Positions 22,069 to 31,433 of a DNA stretch of 64,000 nucleotides are shown in pieces. The DNA is taken from assembly GCA_021739625.1 (NCBI GenBank), contig JAIPBJ010000009.1:1-64000 (forward strand), in the 5' to 3' direction. Made by a program: the position numbers and the translations under genes. Origin of the DNA: Flavobacteriales bacterium (lineage in GTDB: Bacteria > Bacteroidota > Bacteroidia > UBA10329). Each line of letters starts with the position of its first letter. Position 1 is the stretch's first letter. Under the pieces are notes generated by a model. The model saw nothing but the letters and a program-made list of their open reading frames with translations. It had not been told where the DNA came from and ran no database searches.

Positions 22069-23511
22069 ATGAACAGACGCGACCTCATCAGAAAGCTCGG
22101 AATGGCAACCGCAGGAATGGCGCTGGCCCCTTATGCCAAAGGCATGAACCCGTTCTTGGGCCCCGTCCTCGATTTCACCCGTGCAGATTTTGGCAAGGAT
22201 TTCCTCTGGGGCGTGGCCACTGCCGCCTATCAGATCGAGGGCGCGTGGGACAGGGACGGCAAGGGCCCTTCCGTCTGGGACACCTTTTCGCACAGGCGCG
22301 GCAAGATCCACAACAATGAGAATGGCGATGTGAGCTGCGATTTCTACGGTCGCTTCGCCACCGACATCCCATTCGTCAAGCAGATGAACATGGACGTGTT
22401 CCGATTCTCCACGGCATGGGCACGCATCCTACCGAATGGAACGGGGCAGGTCAACCAGAAAGGCATCGACTTCTATCACCGTGTCATAGACACCTGTCTG
22501 GAAAATGGAGTGCAGCCATGGCCCACCCTCTACCACTGGGACATTCCTCAGGCCCTGGAGGACAAGGGCGGCTGGCAGAACCGCGATGTGGTGGGATGGT
22601 TCTCCGAGTATGCAGACCTCGTCACCCGTACCTATGGCGACAAGGTCAAGAACTGGATGGTGCTCAATGAACCGATGGCGTTCACTGCGATCGGCTATCT
22701 GTTGGGGGTTCACGCTCCGGGAAAGCAGTGGCCCAAGAATTTCCTTCCCACCGTACACCACGCCACACTCTGCCAGGCCGAGGGCGGGCGCATCATCCGA
22801 AGGAATGTGCCGGGGGCCAATGTGGGCACGACATTCTCGTGCTCATCAGCAGAACCCGTCAATGGGAATAAGGTACACCGCGAGGCTGTGAAGCGCCTCG
22901 ATGTGCTCTTCAACCGCCTTTACATCGAACCTCCGCAGGGACTGGGCTATCCGATCGATGACCTGCCCATGCTGCGGAAACTGGAGAACTGGATCCAACC
23001 AGGCGACATGGAAAAGGTGAAGTTCGACTTCGATTTCTATGGATTGCAGAACTACACCCGATCGGTCATCAAAGGCAATGGCATCATCCCCTTCGTCAAA
23101 GGATCGCCCATGCAGCCCAAAAACCTGAAGCCCCGCCCCGAGATCACCGAAATGAACTGGGAGGTACACCCCATGGGCATTTACAAGATGCTGAAGTACT
23201 TCGCCAAGTATCCCGGCATCAAGAACATCATTGTCACCGAGAACGGTGCTTCATTCCCCGACAAGGTGGAGAACGCAAGGGTGCATGATGTGCAGCGCAC
23301 CAGGTTCTATCAGGACTATCTGCGCGAGGTGCTGCGGGCCAAGCGCGAGGGGGTGAATGTGAACGGCTATTTCTGCTGGACGCTGCTCGACAACTTTGAA
23401 TGGGCCGAAGGCTATGACACCCGCTTCGGCCTTGTTCACGTGGATTTCGAGACACAGGAGCGCGTGATGAAGGATTCAGGCCTCTGGTTCAAAGAGTTCT
23501 TGGCCGATTGA
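22069..23511 (+). CDS. GH1 family beta-glucosidase with Tat-like leader
   Basis: MNRRDLIRKLGMATAGMALA leader; FLWGVATAAYQIEGAWDRDGKGPSVWDTF; VLNEPMAF (acid/base), IVTENGASF (nucleophile). Confidence 0.95.
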   Translation: MNRRDLIRKLGMATAGMALAPYAKGMNPFLGPVLDFTRADFGKDFLWGVATAAYQIEGAWDRDGKGPSVWDTFSHRRGKIHNNENGDVSCDFYGRFATDIPFVKQMNMDVFRFSTAWARILPNGTGQVNQKGIDFYHRVIDTCLENGVQPWPTLYHWDIPQALEDKGGWQNRDVVGWFSEYADLVTRTYGDKVKNWMVLNEPMAFTAIGYLLGVHAPGKQWPKNFLPTVHHATLCQAEGGRIIRRNVPGANVGTTFSCSSAEPVNGNKVHREAVKRLDVLFNRLYIEPPQGLGYPIDDLPMLRKLENWIQPGDMEKVKFDFDFYGLQNYTRSVIKGNGIIPFVKGSPMQPKNLKPRPEITEMNWEVHPMGIYKMLKYFAKYPGIKNIIVTENGASFPDKVENARVHDVQRTRFYQDYLREVLRAKREGVNVNGYFCWTLLDNFEWAEGYDTRFGLVHVDFETQERVMKDSGLWFKEFLAD

Positions 23512-23536
23512 CCATGGCCTGTCCCAACCTTGAGCT

Positions 23537-24313
23537 TTGAACCCGATCGCCCTCAATTACAAGGACTATGGCACCGGTTGCCCGATGGTGATCCTCCACG
23601 GGCTGTTCGGTTCGTTGGACAATTGGTTCTCGCTCGCCAAGGCATTTGCCGATGACCACCATGTCTATCTGGTCGATCAGCGTAACCACGGCCAATCGCC
23701 CCACACCGACTCGCATACGTATAGCGAAATGGCGGACGACCTCTTCCATTTCTTTCAGGAACATGGATTGAAGGATGCCGTGCTCATCGGCCATTCGATG
23801 GGCGGAAAGGTGGCCATGCGGTTCGCAGCAGAGCACCCCGAACTGTTGTCGAAATTGATCGTGGTGGATATGGGCGTGAAGGCATATCCCGTTCACCACG
23901 ACCTCATCCTCCGCTCCATGCAGGCCATCGACCTCCCGAATGTCTCATCGCGCAAGCAGGCCGAAGAAGAGCTTGCCCGCTACATCAGCGAGCAGGACGT
24001 GGTGCAGTTCCTCACCAAGAACATCTATCGGAAGAAGAACGAGGACAGCTCTGCCGAATATGCGTGGCGTTTCAACCTCGACCGCATAGCCGAGGACATT
24101 GAGGAGATGGGAATGCCCATTTTCAACGGAAGTGCTGTCCCAACGCTGTTCATCAGCGGTTCGCAGTCGCGTTATGTGGTGCCCGAAGACGAAAAAGGCA
24201 TCCGGGAGCTGTTCCCGAATGCCGCTTTCATCTATTTGCCCACAGGGCATTGGGTGCATGCCGAAGACCCCGCAGGACTGGTCGGGGCGGTGAAGGTGTT
24301 TATTGCAGGATGA
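23537..24313 (+). CDS. Alpha/beta-fold hydrolase
   Basis: VILHGLFGSLDNW, LVDQRNHGQSP, IGHSMGGKVAMR, C-terminal GHWVHAEDP. Confidence 0.88.
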   Translation: MNPIALNYKDYGTGCPMVILHGLFGSLDNWFSLAKAFADDHHVYLVDQRNHGQSPHTDSHTYSEMADDLFHFFQEHGLKDAVLIGHSMGGKVAMRFAAEHPELLSKLIVVDMGVKAYPVHHDLILRSMQAIDLPNVSSRKQAEEELARYISEQDVVQFLTKNIYRKKNEDSSAEYAWRFNLDRIAEDIEEMGMPIFNGSAVPTLFISGSQSRYVVPEDEKGIRELFPNAAFIYLPTGHWVHAEDPAGLVGAVKVFIAG

Positions 24314-26540
24314 CCTTCTGCGAAAGTGTGCCGTTCGCACCATTCACCTGCAGCAGATAAACCCCTTTCGCGGTTCCGTTGAGGTCAAGCTGATGCTGTG
24401 ATGCGCCTGCCGGTGCATTGATAGCATGGGAATACACGCTGCGGCCTGAGATGTCGAACAGGTGTACATTCAGTACATCCGACTGACGCATGTCCAATGT
24501 CATGTTCAGCAGACCTTCAGTAGGATTAGGGTAGATGCCCACAGTGCCGAAAGCCACTTCCTCAATGCTGTTGGGCGTGGTGAGACATGGAATCTCGGTC
24601 GGTTCCACCAGCGTCATGTCGCTGAAGTCGATGTAGCACACCCAGTTCACGCTGTCCACGAACGGGTTGCGGTTGCCCTGCACGCTCTCCACATAATCGT
24701 TGCGGGCGATCTCGTAGTTGCTCGGTGGGTCCTGCCAATGCCACTGCTTCAGCACATCCTGATCCTGACCGTACTGAACGAGGAAGTCAATCGGGTTCGG
24801 AAGCTCCCAACTATCTCCGGTGCCATTCCATTTGGCAGCCATGTACATTATGGCGCGTGCGGCATCGCCCTTGTGGCTGTCGCGTGGTTCATAGACGAGG
24901 TTGCCGTTGGCATCGGTGCCATACTTCGCACCGAGGAACGAGCTGGTCTGGTTCACAACCACCCCAAGCGGACGATTGCTGCGCACAGCATTAGCACTGT
25001 TCTGATGGGCGGGGAAGAGGTTGTGCAGGTCGCTGTACTCCATGCCTTCCTCATCGGGCCATGTGGGCATCCAGCTGTGCGGCCAAGTGTGCTCACGGCT
25101 GATGACATCATAGAAGAACGCACCGGGATAGAGATGCGCGTAGCCCGAATAGACACAGTTCACCACCCGCTGTCCGTCCGTGGTATCGCGCGCAGCGAAG
25201 TTGTCGATCATCACTGGCGCATAATTGCTGTAGTAGGTCTGGCTGTATGGGCTGTTGAGGCGGCTCTGCAGCGTACCGAGGAAGTTGGCGGTCGTGGCAT
25301 CGATGCCCTGATAATAGTTGCCCATCATGTTGTCGGGCGTCTGCGTAGTACCGATCAGCGGGCTGTCCGTCCTGTAATTCTCGTAGCCGCTCGGCCCGTT
25401 GAAGGCATAGACGTAGAAGTTGTACTCCGTATTGGCCACCACATTCGTAGGGCGGAAGCTGCCGGCAGGACCCACGTGCACCACCTGTGTGATGGCATCG
25501 ATGTAATCGCCCTTCACGTAGGTCTGTCCGTCTGTGGGCGGGGTCAGGAAGGCCGCGTTGATGCCGCGCGTCACCAGATACTTCTCCGCAACTGGGCTAC
25601 CAGCGCTGAAACTCACATCATAGCCGTAGGTGGTCAGGTCGCTGATGGAAAGGTTGATGGCGGATGCGGTCGGTTCGGTGGCGAGATTCCCGCCAATTCC
25701 CAATAGGTTGATGACGTAGGTGCTCTCGTCCCCGTTCGCATCATTGTTCTCAATGGTCAGCGTTGCATAACGAGATCCGTTGGCCCCGGCACTGAAATTC
25801 ACATCAAAACTCTCTGTGCCGTTGGCGGCCACGTCAAATGGGGTTGACACGCCCGAAATGGAGAAATCGGCCGCATTCGTTCCGGTGATGCTCATGCTGG
25901 TCACATTCAATGCGCTGCCACCTGAAAGATTGAAATTGGTGATGGTGAAAGTGGTCGATGGCAAGTTGCCGATCACATAAGTGTTGCCAGTGAATACCGC
26001 ATTTCCGGCAACTGAGACATTGATCTCCTGAGCGTTTGTGGCTACCTGCGGAGCCAAAGAGATCTCATCGAGCGCGATATTCCGTCCGCTCTGTTTATTG
26101 GTGAAGAAGAAGCGGATATAACGGCTCGATGCCTGCGGGACATCCGTGTACTCAACGAAATTATCGGAGGCGGCATTGAGGTCGGCCGTGCTCAATACGC
26201 GCATTGCGGTCCAAGTATTGCCATTGGTCGATTCCTGAATGCTGAATGAGTCTCCGCTCGCAGTGCCTTGTCCTTTGACGTTGTAGGTGACCGAGCCGCA
26301 CACGTCACCGAAGTTCACCAGCACATACTCACCAGTTGCGTCCAAGCGGCAGGCGGCATTCACAAGGCCGTTGGTGTAGCGCGTGTTGCCCACCACCACA
26401 TCAAGGAGTTCTGACCAACCCGTTGGCAACGGGTCATCGAAATTGAAAGAGGTGGGGAGGGGCGCCTGCGCGGCAGCATTGAGCCAAAGCAGCAGGGCAA
26501 TAGGGAAAGAGAGGAGCTTTTTCAAAAGGAATCGGTTCAA
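24300..26540 (-). CDS. Secreted endonuclease I family nuclease with T9SS sorting domain
   Basis: ISREHTWPHSWMP...YSDLHNLFPAHQNSANAVRSNRPLG; C-terminal VGIYPNPTEGLLNM...GVYLLQV. Confidence 0.88.
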   Translation of the reverse strand: MNRFLLKKLLSFPIALLLWLNAAAQAPLPTSFNFDDPLPTGWSELLDVVVGNTRYTNGLVNAACRLDATGEYVLVNFGDVCGSVTYNVKGQGTASGDSFSIQESTNGNTWTAMRVLSTADLNAASDNFVEYTDVPQASSRYIRFFFTNKQSGRNIALDEISLAPQVATNAQEINVSVAGNAVFTGNTYVIGNLPSTTFTITNFNLSGGSALNVTSMSITGTNAADFSISGVSTPFDVAANGTESFDVNFSAGANGSRYATLTIENNDANGDESTYVINLLGIGGNLATEPTASAINLSISDLTTYGYDVSFSAGSPVAEKYLVTRGINAAFLTPPTDGQTYVKGDYIDAITQVVHVGPAGSFRPTNVVANTEYNFYVYAFNGPSGYENYRTDSPLIGTTQTPDNMMGNYYQGIDATTANFLGTLQSRLNSPYSQTYYSNYAPVMIDNFAARDTTDGQRVVNCVYSGYAHLYPGAFFYDVISREHTWPHSWMPTWPDEEGMEYSDLHNLFPAHQNSANAVRSNRPLGVVVNQTSSFLGAKYGTDANGNLVYEPRDSHKGDAARAIMYMAAKWNGTGDSWELPNPIDFLVQYGQDQDVLKQWHWQDPPSNYEIARNDYVESVQGNRNPFVDSVNWVCYIDFSDMTLVEPTEIPCLTTPNSIEEVAFGTVGIYPNPTEGLLNMTLDMRQSDVLNVHLFDISGRSVYSHAINAPAGASQHQLDLNGTAKGVYLLQVNGANGTLSQKVILQ

Positions 26541-26576
26541 GGTTTAATGTTCAAGTACTGTATTCTGATCTAAAGT

Positions 26577-29330
26577 CTAAAACTTCACTGCCACTGAAGC
26601 CGTCCATCTGCGCCCCATGCCTACGAAAACCGAAGCTCCTGTGGCATCAAAGGTCTGCGAACCGGAGGCGTTGTTGTCGGCATCAGAAATGTAGAAAGCG
26701 TCAAGTACATTGAGCACACTTGCGCTCAGCGTGATGTCGGCTTTTTTCAGGTTAATAGTATAACCAGCATGAATGTCGAAGAGGTAGTACGCGGGCATTT
26801 GCCACGATTGCCTCCGCCTATTGTCCCCTTGCAGTGTGGTCGCATCAAAGTTGGCATAATTCCAATCGAAATACGTGAACTGCCCTTTGACATATCCATT
26901 CTTCAAGGGATAGAACTTCAATGCTCCCGCAACTTGGAGCTGTGCAGCATCGCCCACTTTTACACCCGTGGCATCAAAGTCTATTGAATCTATTGGCATA
27001 TCACTCTGTTCGGCATAGAAATATGCAGTGGTGGCTCCTTGCCAGGTCCAATCGCCTATGGAGACAAGCCCTTCTACATCGAAGAAATATGGAGTCTTGT
27101 ACACCGCGTCCAGCTCAATACCTTGGTGAACAGCTCCCAGATCGGGGATTGCCACCGCAACCAATGTGCCTCCAATGAGGACGGAACGGCTACGCACCGG
27201 GCGGTTCTCCCATGTCGTGCGATAGAGGTTGAGGTTGGCTGCCCAACGTGGATACTTCACCGAATAGCCCAACTCCAGTCCCCAAACGAATTCATTGCCA
27301 ACGCCCTGAACCAACGAGAACGTGCTGCCCACATAGACATCATTGATGGTTGGTGGACGAAAGAACACACCCCCATTGAAGAACACGTTCATATGGTCGT
27401 TGATATTGTAGTTTACACCCGCTTTTGCAGTGCCGCCCCAATAACTTACCCAATCCATAGAGGCAATCTCGGCCTCTTCCGATTCGTGCGTGTAATTCTG
27501 TCCGTTATAGTTGATGGTATCATTGATTCCCAACGCTAGGCGCATCGTGGTGTCAGGCAGAAAAAGGTCGCGCTTGCGCATCCGGTCAGAGCGGATGTAG
27601 GCATTATACCCTCCAGATACACTCAGGAATCCTGAAAACTTCTTGGCTTTATATTCTAACTGGCCGAATACTCCAGCAGTGTACACCGATGTGTTGGTAC
27701 GGAACCCCGCCACATCTCCTTCACGCTTCACGTTGTCGTCCGGGTTAAAGAGTTCGAAAGGCTGTGCCGTTGAATTGGACACAACATAGTCACCTCCTAA
27801 TAGGTCGTAAGGGGTACTGTACTTTTCTACCCAGAAGACCCTTGCGTCCACCCCAACCGACATTTCCCATTTGGGGCTGATGGTGTAGTTCACGGTTGAA
27901 AGCAGGCCATACCAATAGTGATTGTTCATATTGGCCTGCACAAAATTCTTGGACTTATACTGGGATGTGTCATCTACTGCGAGGAGATCATAGGGCGGAA
28001 CGAACACAGTACCATTAACGTTCTCATTATAGATGGCTCCCATGTCCAATTGGCCCCTATTGTCCAGTTCAGATGTGTTGCCCCTTAGGGCTGTTCCGCC
28101 ACCCCGCCCCAACGAACCATAAACTATGTTGGAAACCGCCACCTTATCCTTTGCCCAGAAATGCTTCAGGTTGAAGACAGGCTTGTGATAGAAATTCTGG
28201 TTGGTGTTAAGGGTCTCTAACGATGCGTTCGGGTTGTTTCTACTGCGTCTCAAAACGCCCCAATCTGCATTGTAGCGCGGGCCATATCCGCCATATAAAT
28301 TCGAGGTTACCGCGTTAGAATTGAAATCCACGCCAAGTTCGGCTGCATACTCTCGGTCATATATATGAATCTGCTCTTTCTGTTTGCGTTCACCACGATC
28401 TTGTGGTGCGCCCATAGCTCCAACGCTCAGGGTATGGTTGCCCAGTTGCTTCTGTAGCTTGATGAAGTAGAAGAAACGGCTGGCATAGGTCTGATCTACC
28501 CATCCGTCCTGGCGGTCGTAGGCAAATGCCGCTGTGACGCCCCATCCGTCTTTGAGCTTGCCAGAGTTATAGCCGATACTGGTGCGCACCAACCCATTGT
28601 TGCCCACCATGAGCTGTATCTCGGTAGAGCGTTTGGAGGTGATGCCCGTGGTGAGGATGTTCATACTACCACCCACCGCAGGGATGGAAAGCTTGCTGGC
28701 CCCCAGCCCGCGCTGCACCTGCACCCGTTGCGTAACGCCATCTAGCCCGAACCAGTTGCTCCAATACACCCAGCCGTTCTCCATATCGTTCATCGGCACA
28801 CCATCGATCTGCACCGAGATGTTGCGCTGCGAGAAACCGCGGATCGTGACCCGTGCATCACCTGCGCCACCGCCCTGATTGGTGGCATAGACGCCCGGGG
28901 TGGAGTTGAGCAGCATGGGAAGGTCCTGTCCGCCCAGTTCCTGCTTGATCTTTACCGGGTCGATGTTGGTGAAGGCCACAGGAGTCTCGCGACCTACCGC
29001 CATATCGGCCACCACCTGCACCTCGTTCAAAGTGAAAGTTTTCAGAGCGAAATGCAGTTCCAATTGGCCGCCTCTCAGCGAAACGGGCTTCGTCTGCGTC
29101 TCATAGCCGATATAGGAGATGGTCAGCGTGTAATCTCCATTGGCGACATCGAGGGAGTAACGCCCATCAAGATCGGTCACCACGCCCAGACCCTCGGCCA
29201 CAAGTACGTTGGCCGCAATGAGCGGTTCGCCCGATGTGGCGTCCTTCACCGTTCCATAGAGACGCGTCTTCTGCGCACTGGCCGTGAACGACAGCGCCAA
29301 CAGAAAGGGCAGCAGCCTTTGTATCATCAT
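26577..29330 (-). CDS. TonB-dependent receptor with carboxypeptidase-like regulatory domain
   Basis: N-terminal GTVKDATSGEPLIAANVLVAEGLGVVTDLDGRYSLDV, plug domain LPMLLNSTPGVYATNQGGGAGDARVTIRGFSQRNISVQIDGVPMND, 917 aa beta-barrel. Confidence 0.93.
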   Translation of the reverse strand: MMIQRLLPFLLALSFTASAQKTRLYGTVKDATSGEPLIAANVLVAEGLGVVTDLDGRYSLDVANGDYTLTISYIGYETQTKPVSLRGGQLELHFALKTFTLNEVQVVADMAVGRETPVAFTNIDPVKIKQELGGQDLPMLLNSTPGVYATNQGGGAGDARVTIRGFSQRNISVQIDGVPMNDMENGWVYWSNWFGLDGVTQRVQVQRGLGASKLSIPAVGGSMNILTTGITSKRSTEIQLMVGNNGLVRTSIGYNSGKLKDGWGVTAAFAYDRQDGWVDQTYASRFFYFIKLQKQLGNHTLSVGAMGAPQDRGERKQKEQIHIYDREYAAELGVDFNSNAVTSNLYGGYGPRYNADWGVLRRSRNNPNASLETLNTNQNFYHKPVFNLKHFWAKDKVAVSNIVYGSLGRGGGTALRGNTSELDNRGQLDMGAIYNENVNGTVFVPPYDLLAVDDTSQYKSKNFVQANMNNHYWYGLLSTVNYTISPKWEMSVGVDARVFWVEKYSTPYDLLGGDYVVSNSTAQPFELFNPDDNVKREGDVAGFRTNTSVYTAGVFGQLEYKAKKFSGFLSVSGGYNAYIRSDRMRKRDLFLPDTTMRLALGINDTINYNGQNYTHESEEAEIASMDWVSYWGGTAKAGVNYNINDHMNVFFNGGVFFRPPTINDVYVGSTFSLVQGVGNEFVWGLELGYSVKYPRWAANLNLYRTTWENRPVRSRSVLIGGTLVAVAIPDLGAVHQGIELDAVYKTPYFFDVEGLVSIGDWTWQGATTAYFYAEQSDMPIDSIDFDATGVKVGDAAQLQVAGALKFYPLKNGYVKGQFTYFDWNYANFDATTLQGDNRRRQSWQMPAYYLFDIHAGYTINLKKADITLSASVLNVLDAFYISDADNNASGSQTFDATGASVFVGMGRRWTASVAVKF

Positions 29331-29338
29331 GGAAGGGT

Positions 29339-30268
29339 TCAGTTGCCCTTGCCGATCATCACCCTGCGGGAGGCCACGGTGCCATCGGCCATCAGCAGAC
29401 GCACCACATAGATGCCGTCTTGCAGCGTACTGAGGTCGAGACGGTTCGTACGGATGCCCTGTGCCATCTTCACTTCCTCTGCCTGACGTCCGATGATGTC
29501 ATACACCTCAATGGCAGCAATGTCCTTGTTGGCAGAAATCATCAGCACCTTGTCGGCAGACGGGTTGGGGAACACATTCATTTTCGCAGGCTCCTGATTG
29601 CGCACGCTGAGTGCAGAACAAGCACAGTCATGCCAACCGAGGTTGGTGAATGAATCCTCTGGCAAACTGTCCCACTCCACCTCCGGCAGGAACGCATCCA
29701 GACCGTCTGTGTCGCCTTTCAACACGGTTGATTTACGGATCAGGGTCTTGTCCACAGTCCACCATGTGCCGTTGCCATCGCTCCAAGCAGTTCCGGGATC
29801 CTCACCGATGCGACCAACAACATCAATCAGATCGCTCGTTCCTTTGATCAACGGCACGGCATCATCACCATTGAAATAGAAAGGCGAGTTGGACTGGACG
29901 TAAACGGGATTCACGAACACATCACCGACAGCAAGCAAAGCGTCATCCACGGGAGCCTCGAAGCCTGTTCCGTTCGGGTCGCGTTTGTCAACAACGATCA
30001 CATAGGTGCCATAAGGGGCAATTGTGCCTGTCAGCATTCCTGTTTCCTCGTTCAGAAGCATGGGGGTGCCGGCTCCGTCACGAAACCGTCCCACATTGTA
30101 TCCGGCCATATCAATGGGTGCATTGGTCGGATTGTAGAGTTCAAGCGCACGGTTGTTGCCGCTGCCTACAACATATTCGGAGATGAACAGTTCGGAGCAG
30201 TCCTGTGTCTGGGCCTGTGAATTGACACAAAAGGCGGGTATGGCGAGGGCAAGTAGCAGTTTTCTCAT
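29339..30268 (-). CDS. Secreted lamin-tail-domain protein with T9SS sorting domain
   Basis: LFISEYVVGSGNNRALELYNPTNAPIDMAGYNVGRF (LTD); C-terminal MNVFPNPSADKVLM...GIYVVRL. Confidence 0.83.
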   Translation of the reverse strand: MRKLLLALAIPAFCVNSQAQTQDCSELFISEYVVGSGNNRALELYNPTNAPIDMAGYNVGRFRDGAGTPMLLNEETGMLTGTIAPYGTYVIVVDKRDPNGTGFEAPVDDALLAVGDVFVNPVYVQSNSPFYFNGDDAVPLIKGTSDLIDVVGRIGEDPGTAWSDGNGTWWTVDKTLIRKSTVLKGDTDGLDAFLPEVEWDSLPEDSFTNLGWHDCACSALSVRNQEPAKMNVFPNPSADKVLMISANKDIAAIEVYDIIGRQAEEVKMAQGIRTNRLDLSTLQDGIYVVRLLMADGTVASRRVMIGKGN

Positions 30269-30293
30269 TTTGAGGAGGGAAGGTTAGACGGGG

Positions 30294-30301
30294 CAAAAGT
30301 A
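30294..30301 (-). promoter_or_regulatory. Candidate -7 element TACTTTTG
   Basis: caaaagta on + strand, upstream of the 30268 start. Confidence 0.45.
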
Positions 30302-30392
30302 GCCTAATGCCCAGCATGGCAAGTGACGGCAAGTTTCCAAGGCATGCTTTATTAACAATTCCTTGAAGCATGCAGCGAATCAAAAGGAAGAT

Positions 30393-30400
30393 TACCTTTG
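30393..30400 (+). promoter_or_regulatory. Candidate -7 element TACCTTTG (tRNA-Leu)
   Basis: 10 nt upstream of the tRNA 5' end. Confidence 0.5.
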
Positions 30401-30410
30401 CCGCCCACTT

Positions 30411-30495
30411 GCCCAGGTGGCGGAACTGGTAGACGCGCACGTTTCAGGTGCGTGTGCCGCAAGGCGTGGGGGTTCGACTCCCTTCCTGGGCACCA
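30411..30495 (+). tRNA. tRNA-Leu(CAG), CCA encoded
   Basis: Acceptor GCCCAGG/CCTGGGC, anticodon arm with CAG, long variable arm, GGTTCGACTCC T-arm, 3' ACCA. Confidence 0.95.
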
Positions 30496-30506
30496 AAGTG
30501 CATAAG

Positions 30507-30534
30507 GCCCTGTCGGAAACGGCAGGGCTTTTTT
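30507..30534 (+). terminator. Intrinsic terminator after tRNA-Leu
   Basis: gccctgtcg-gaaa-cggcagggc followed by TTTTTT. Confidence 0.9.
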
Positions 30535-30545
30535 GTTGATGTGAT

Positions 30546-30953
30546 TCAGAGAAGGGCCAGACAGCCGTCCTCTCTGGCCCGGATCGCTTTCTGCTCTGGC
30601 TCGGTCTTGTCACCATGGCCAAGCAGGTGCAGCACACCATGCACCATTACGCGATGCAGCTCTTCCTCAAACGCAATACTGAGGTCGGCCGCATTTTCAC
30701 GAACCCGGTCCACGCTGATGAAAAGATCGCCTGATATCACTGGCCCTTCGCAGTAATCGAATGTGATGATGTCGGTGTAGTAGTCGTGCTGAAGATGGTC
30801 GATGTTCATCTTCAGCAGATACTCGTCAGAGCAGAAGATGAAGCTCACCGCACCGGGGGTCTTTCCTTCAGACTCAATGACCTTGACGATCCATTGGGAA
30901 AGTTTCTCCTGCTGATCTGGGAGAAATTCAGTGTCTTCAGAGAAGAAGTCCAT
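30546..30953 (-). CDS. ybeY: rRNA maturation RNase YbeY
   Basis: HRVMVHGVLHLLGHGDKTEPE (HGxLHLxGyDH-type zinc motif). Confidence 0.92.
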   Translation of the reverse strand: MDFFSEDTEFLPDQQEKLSQWIVKVIESEGKTPGAVSFIFCSDEYLLKMNIDHLQHDYYTDIITFDYCEGPVISGDLFISVDRVRENAADLSIAFEEELHRVMVHGVLHLLGHGDKTEPEQKAIRAREDGCLALL

Positions 30954-31016
30954 CTAAAGCATGAAGTGGTGGGTGAGCAGATTGTAAGGAAACAAAGAGT
31001 GGTCTGCCAAAATCCT

Positions 31017-31424
31017 TCAAGCCGCCACCTTGAACACCATTTCCACCGTGGCCCCGTTGTCTCGGAATTCGACCACATCTGCAAGATTGCGCATCAGGAA
31101 CACGCCCCGGCCGCTGATCTTCTCCAGATTGGCGGGATCTGTTGGATCGGGCAGGTGCTCGTGGTCAAAGCCTTCGCCCTGATCCTTCACAATGAAGTGG
31201 AGTGACCTGTCACCGTTGCTATAGAACTCGATATCGACCTGCTTCAGCGGGTTCTGGCGGTTGCCGTGATTGATAGCGTTGTTCACCGCCTCGGTGAGCG
31301 CAATGAGGATGTTGCCATAGTAGTCCTCATCCACGTTGAACTTGGAGCACACATCATCCACGAGCTTTTCGGCCATGACGATATTGTCGGCCTTTGACTC
31401 AAAGTTTACAGTCAATTTTTCCAT
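31017..31424 (-). CDS. Anti-sigma regulatory factor-like ATP-binding protein (RsbW-type HATPase)
   Basis: ALTEAVNNAINHGN...VKDQGEGFDH...GRGVFLMRNLAD. Confidence 0.88.
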   Translation of the reverse strand: MEKLTVNFESKADNIVMAEKLVDDVCSKFNVDEDYYGNILIALTEAVNNAINHGNRQNPLKQVDIEFYSNGDRSLHFIVKDQGEGFDHEHLPDPTDPANLEKISGRGVFLMRNLADVVEFRDNGATVEMVFKVAA

Positions 31425-31433
31425 CAGCGCAGA

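Noticed and set aside
24462-25706. 414-aa plus-strand ORF
   Set aside because: Antisense to the endonuclease I gene, no recognisable domain.
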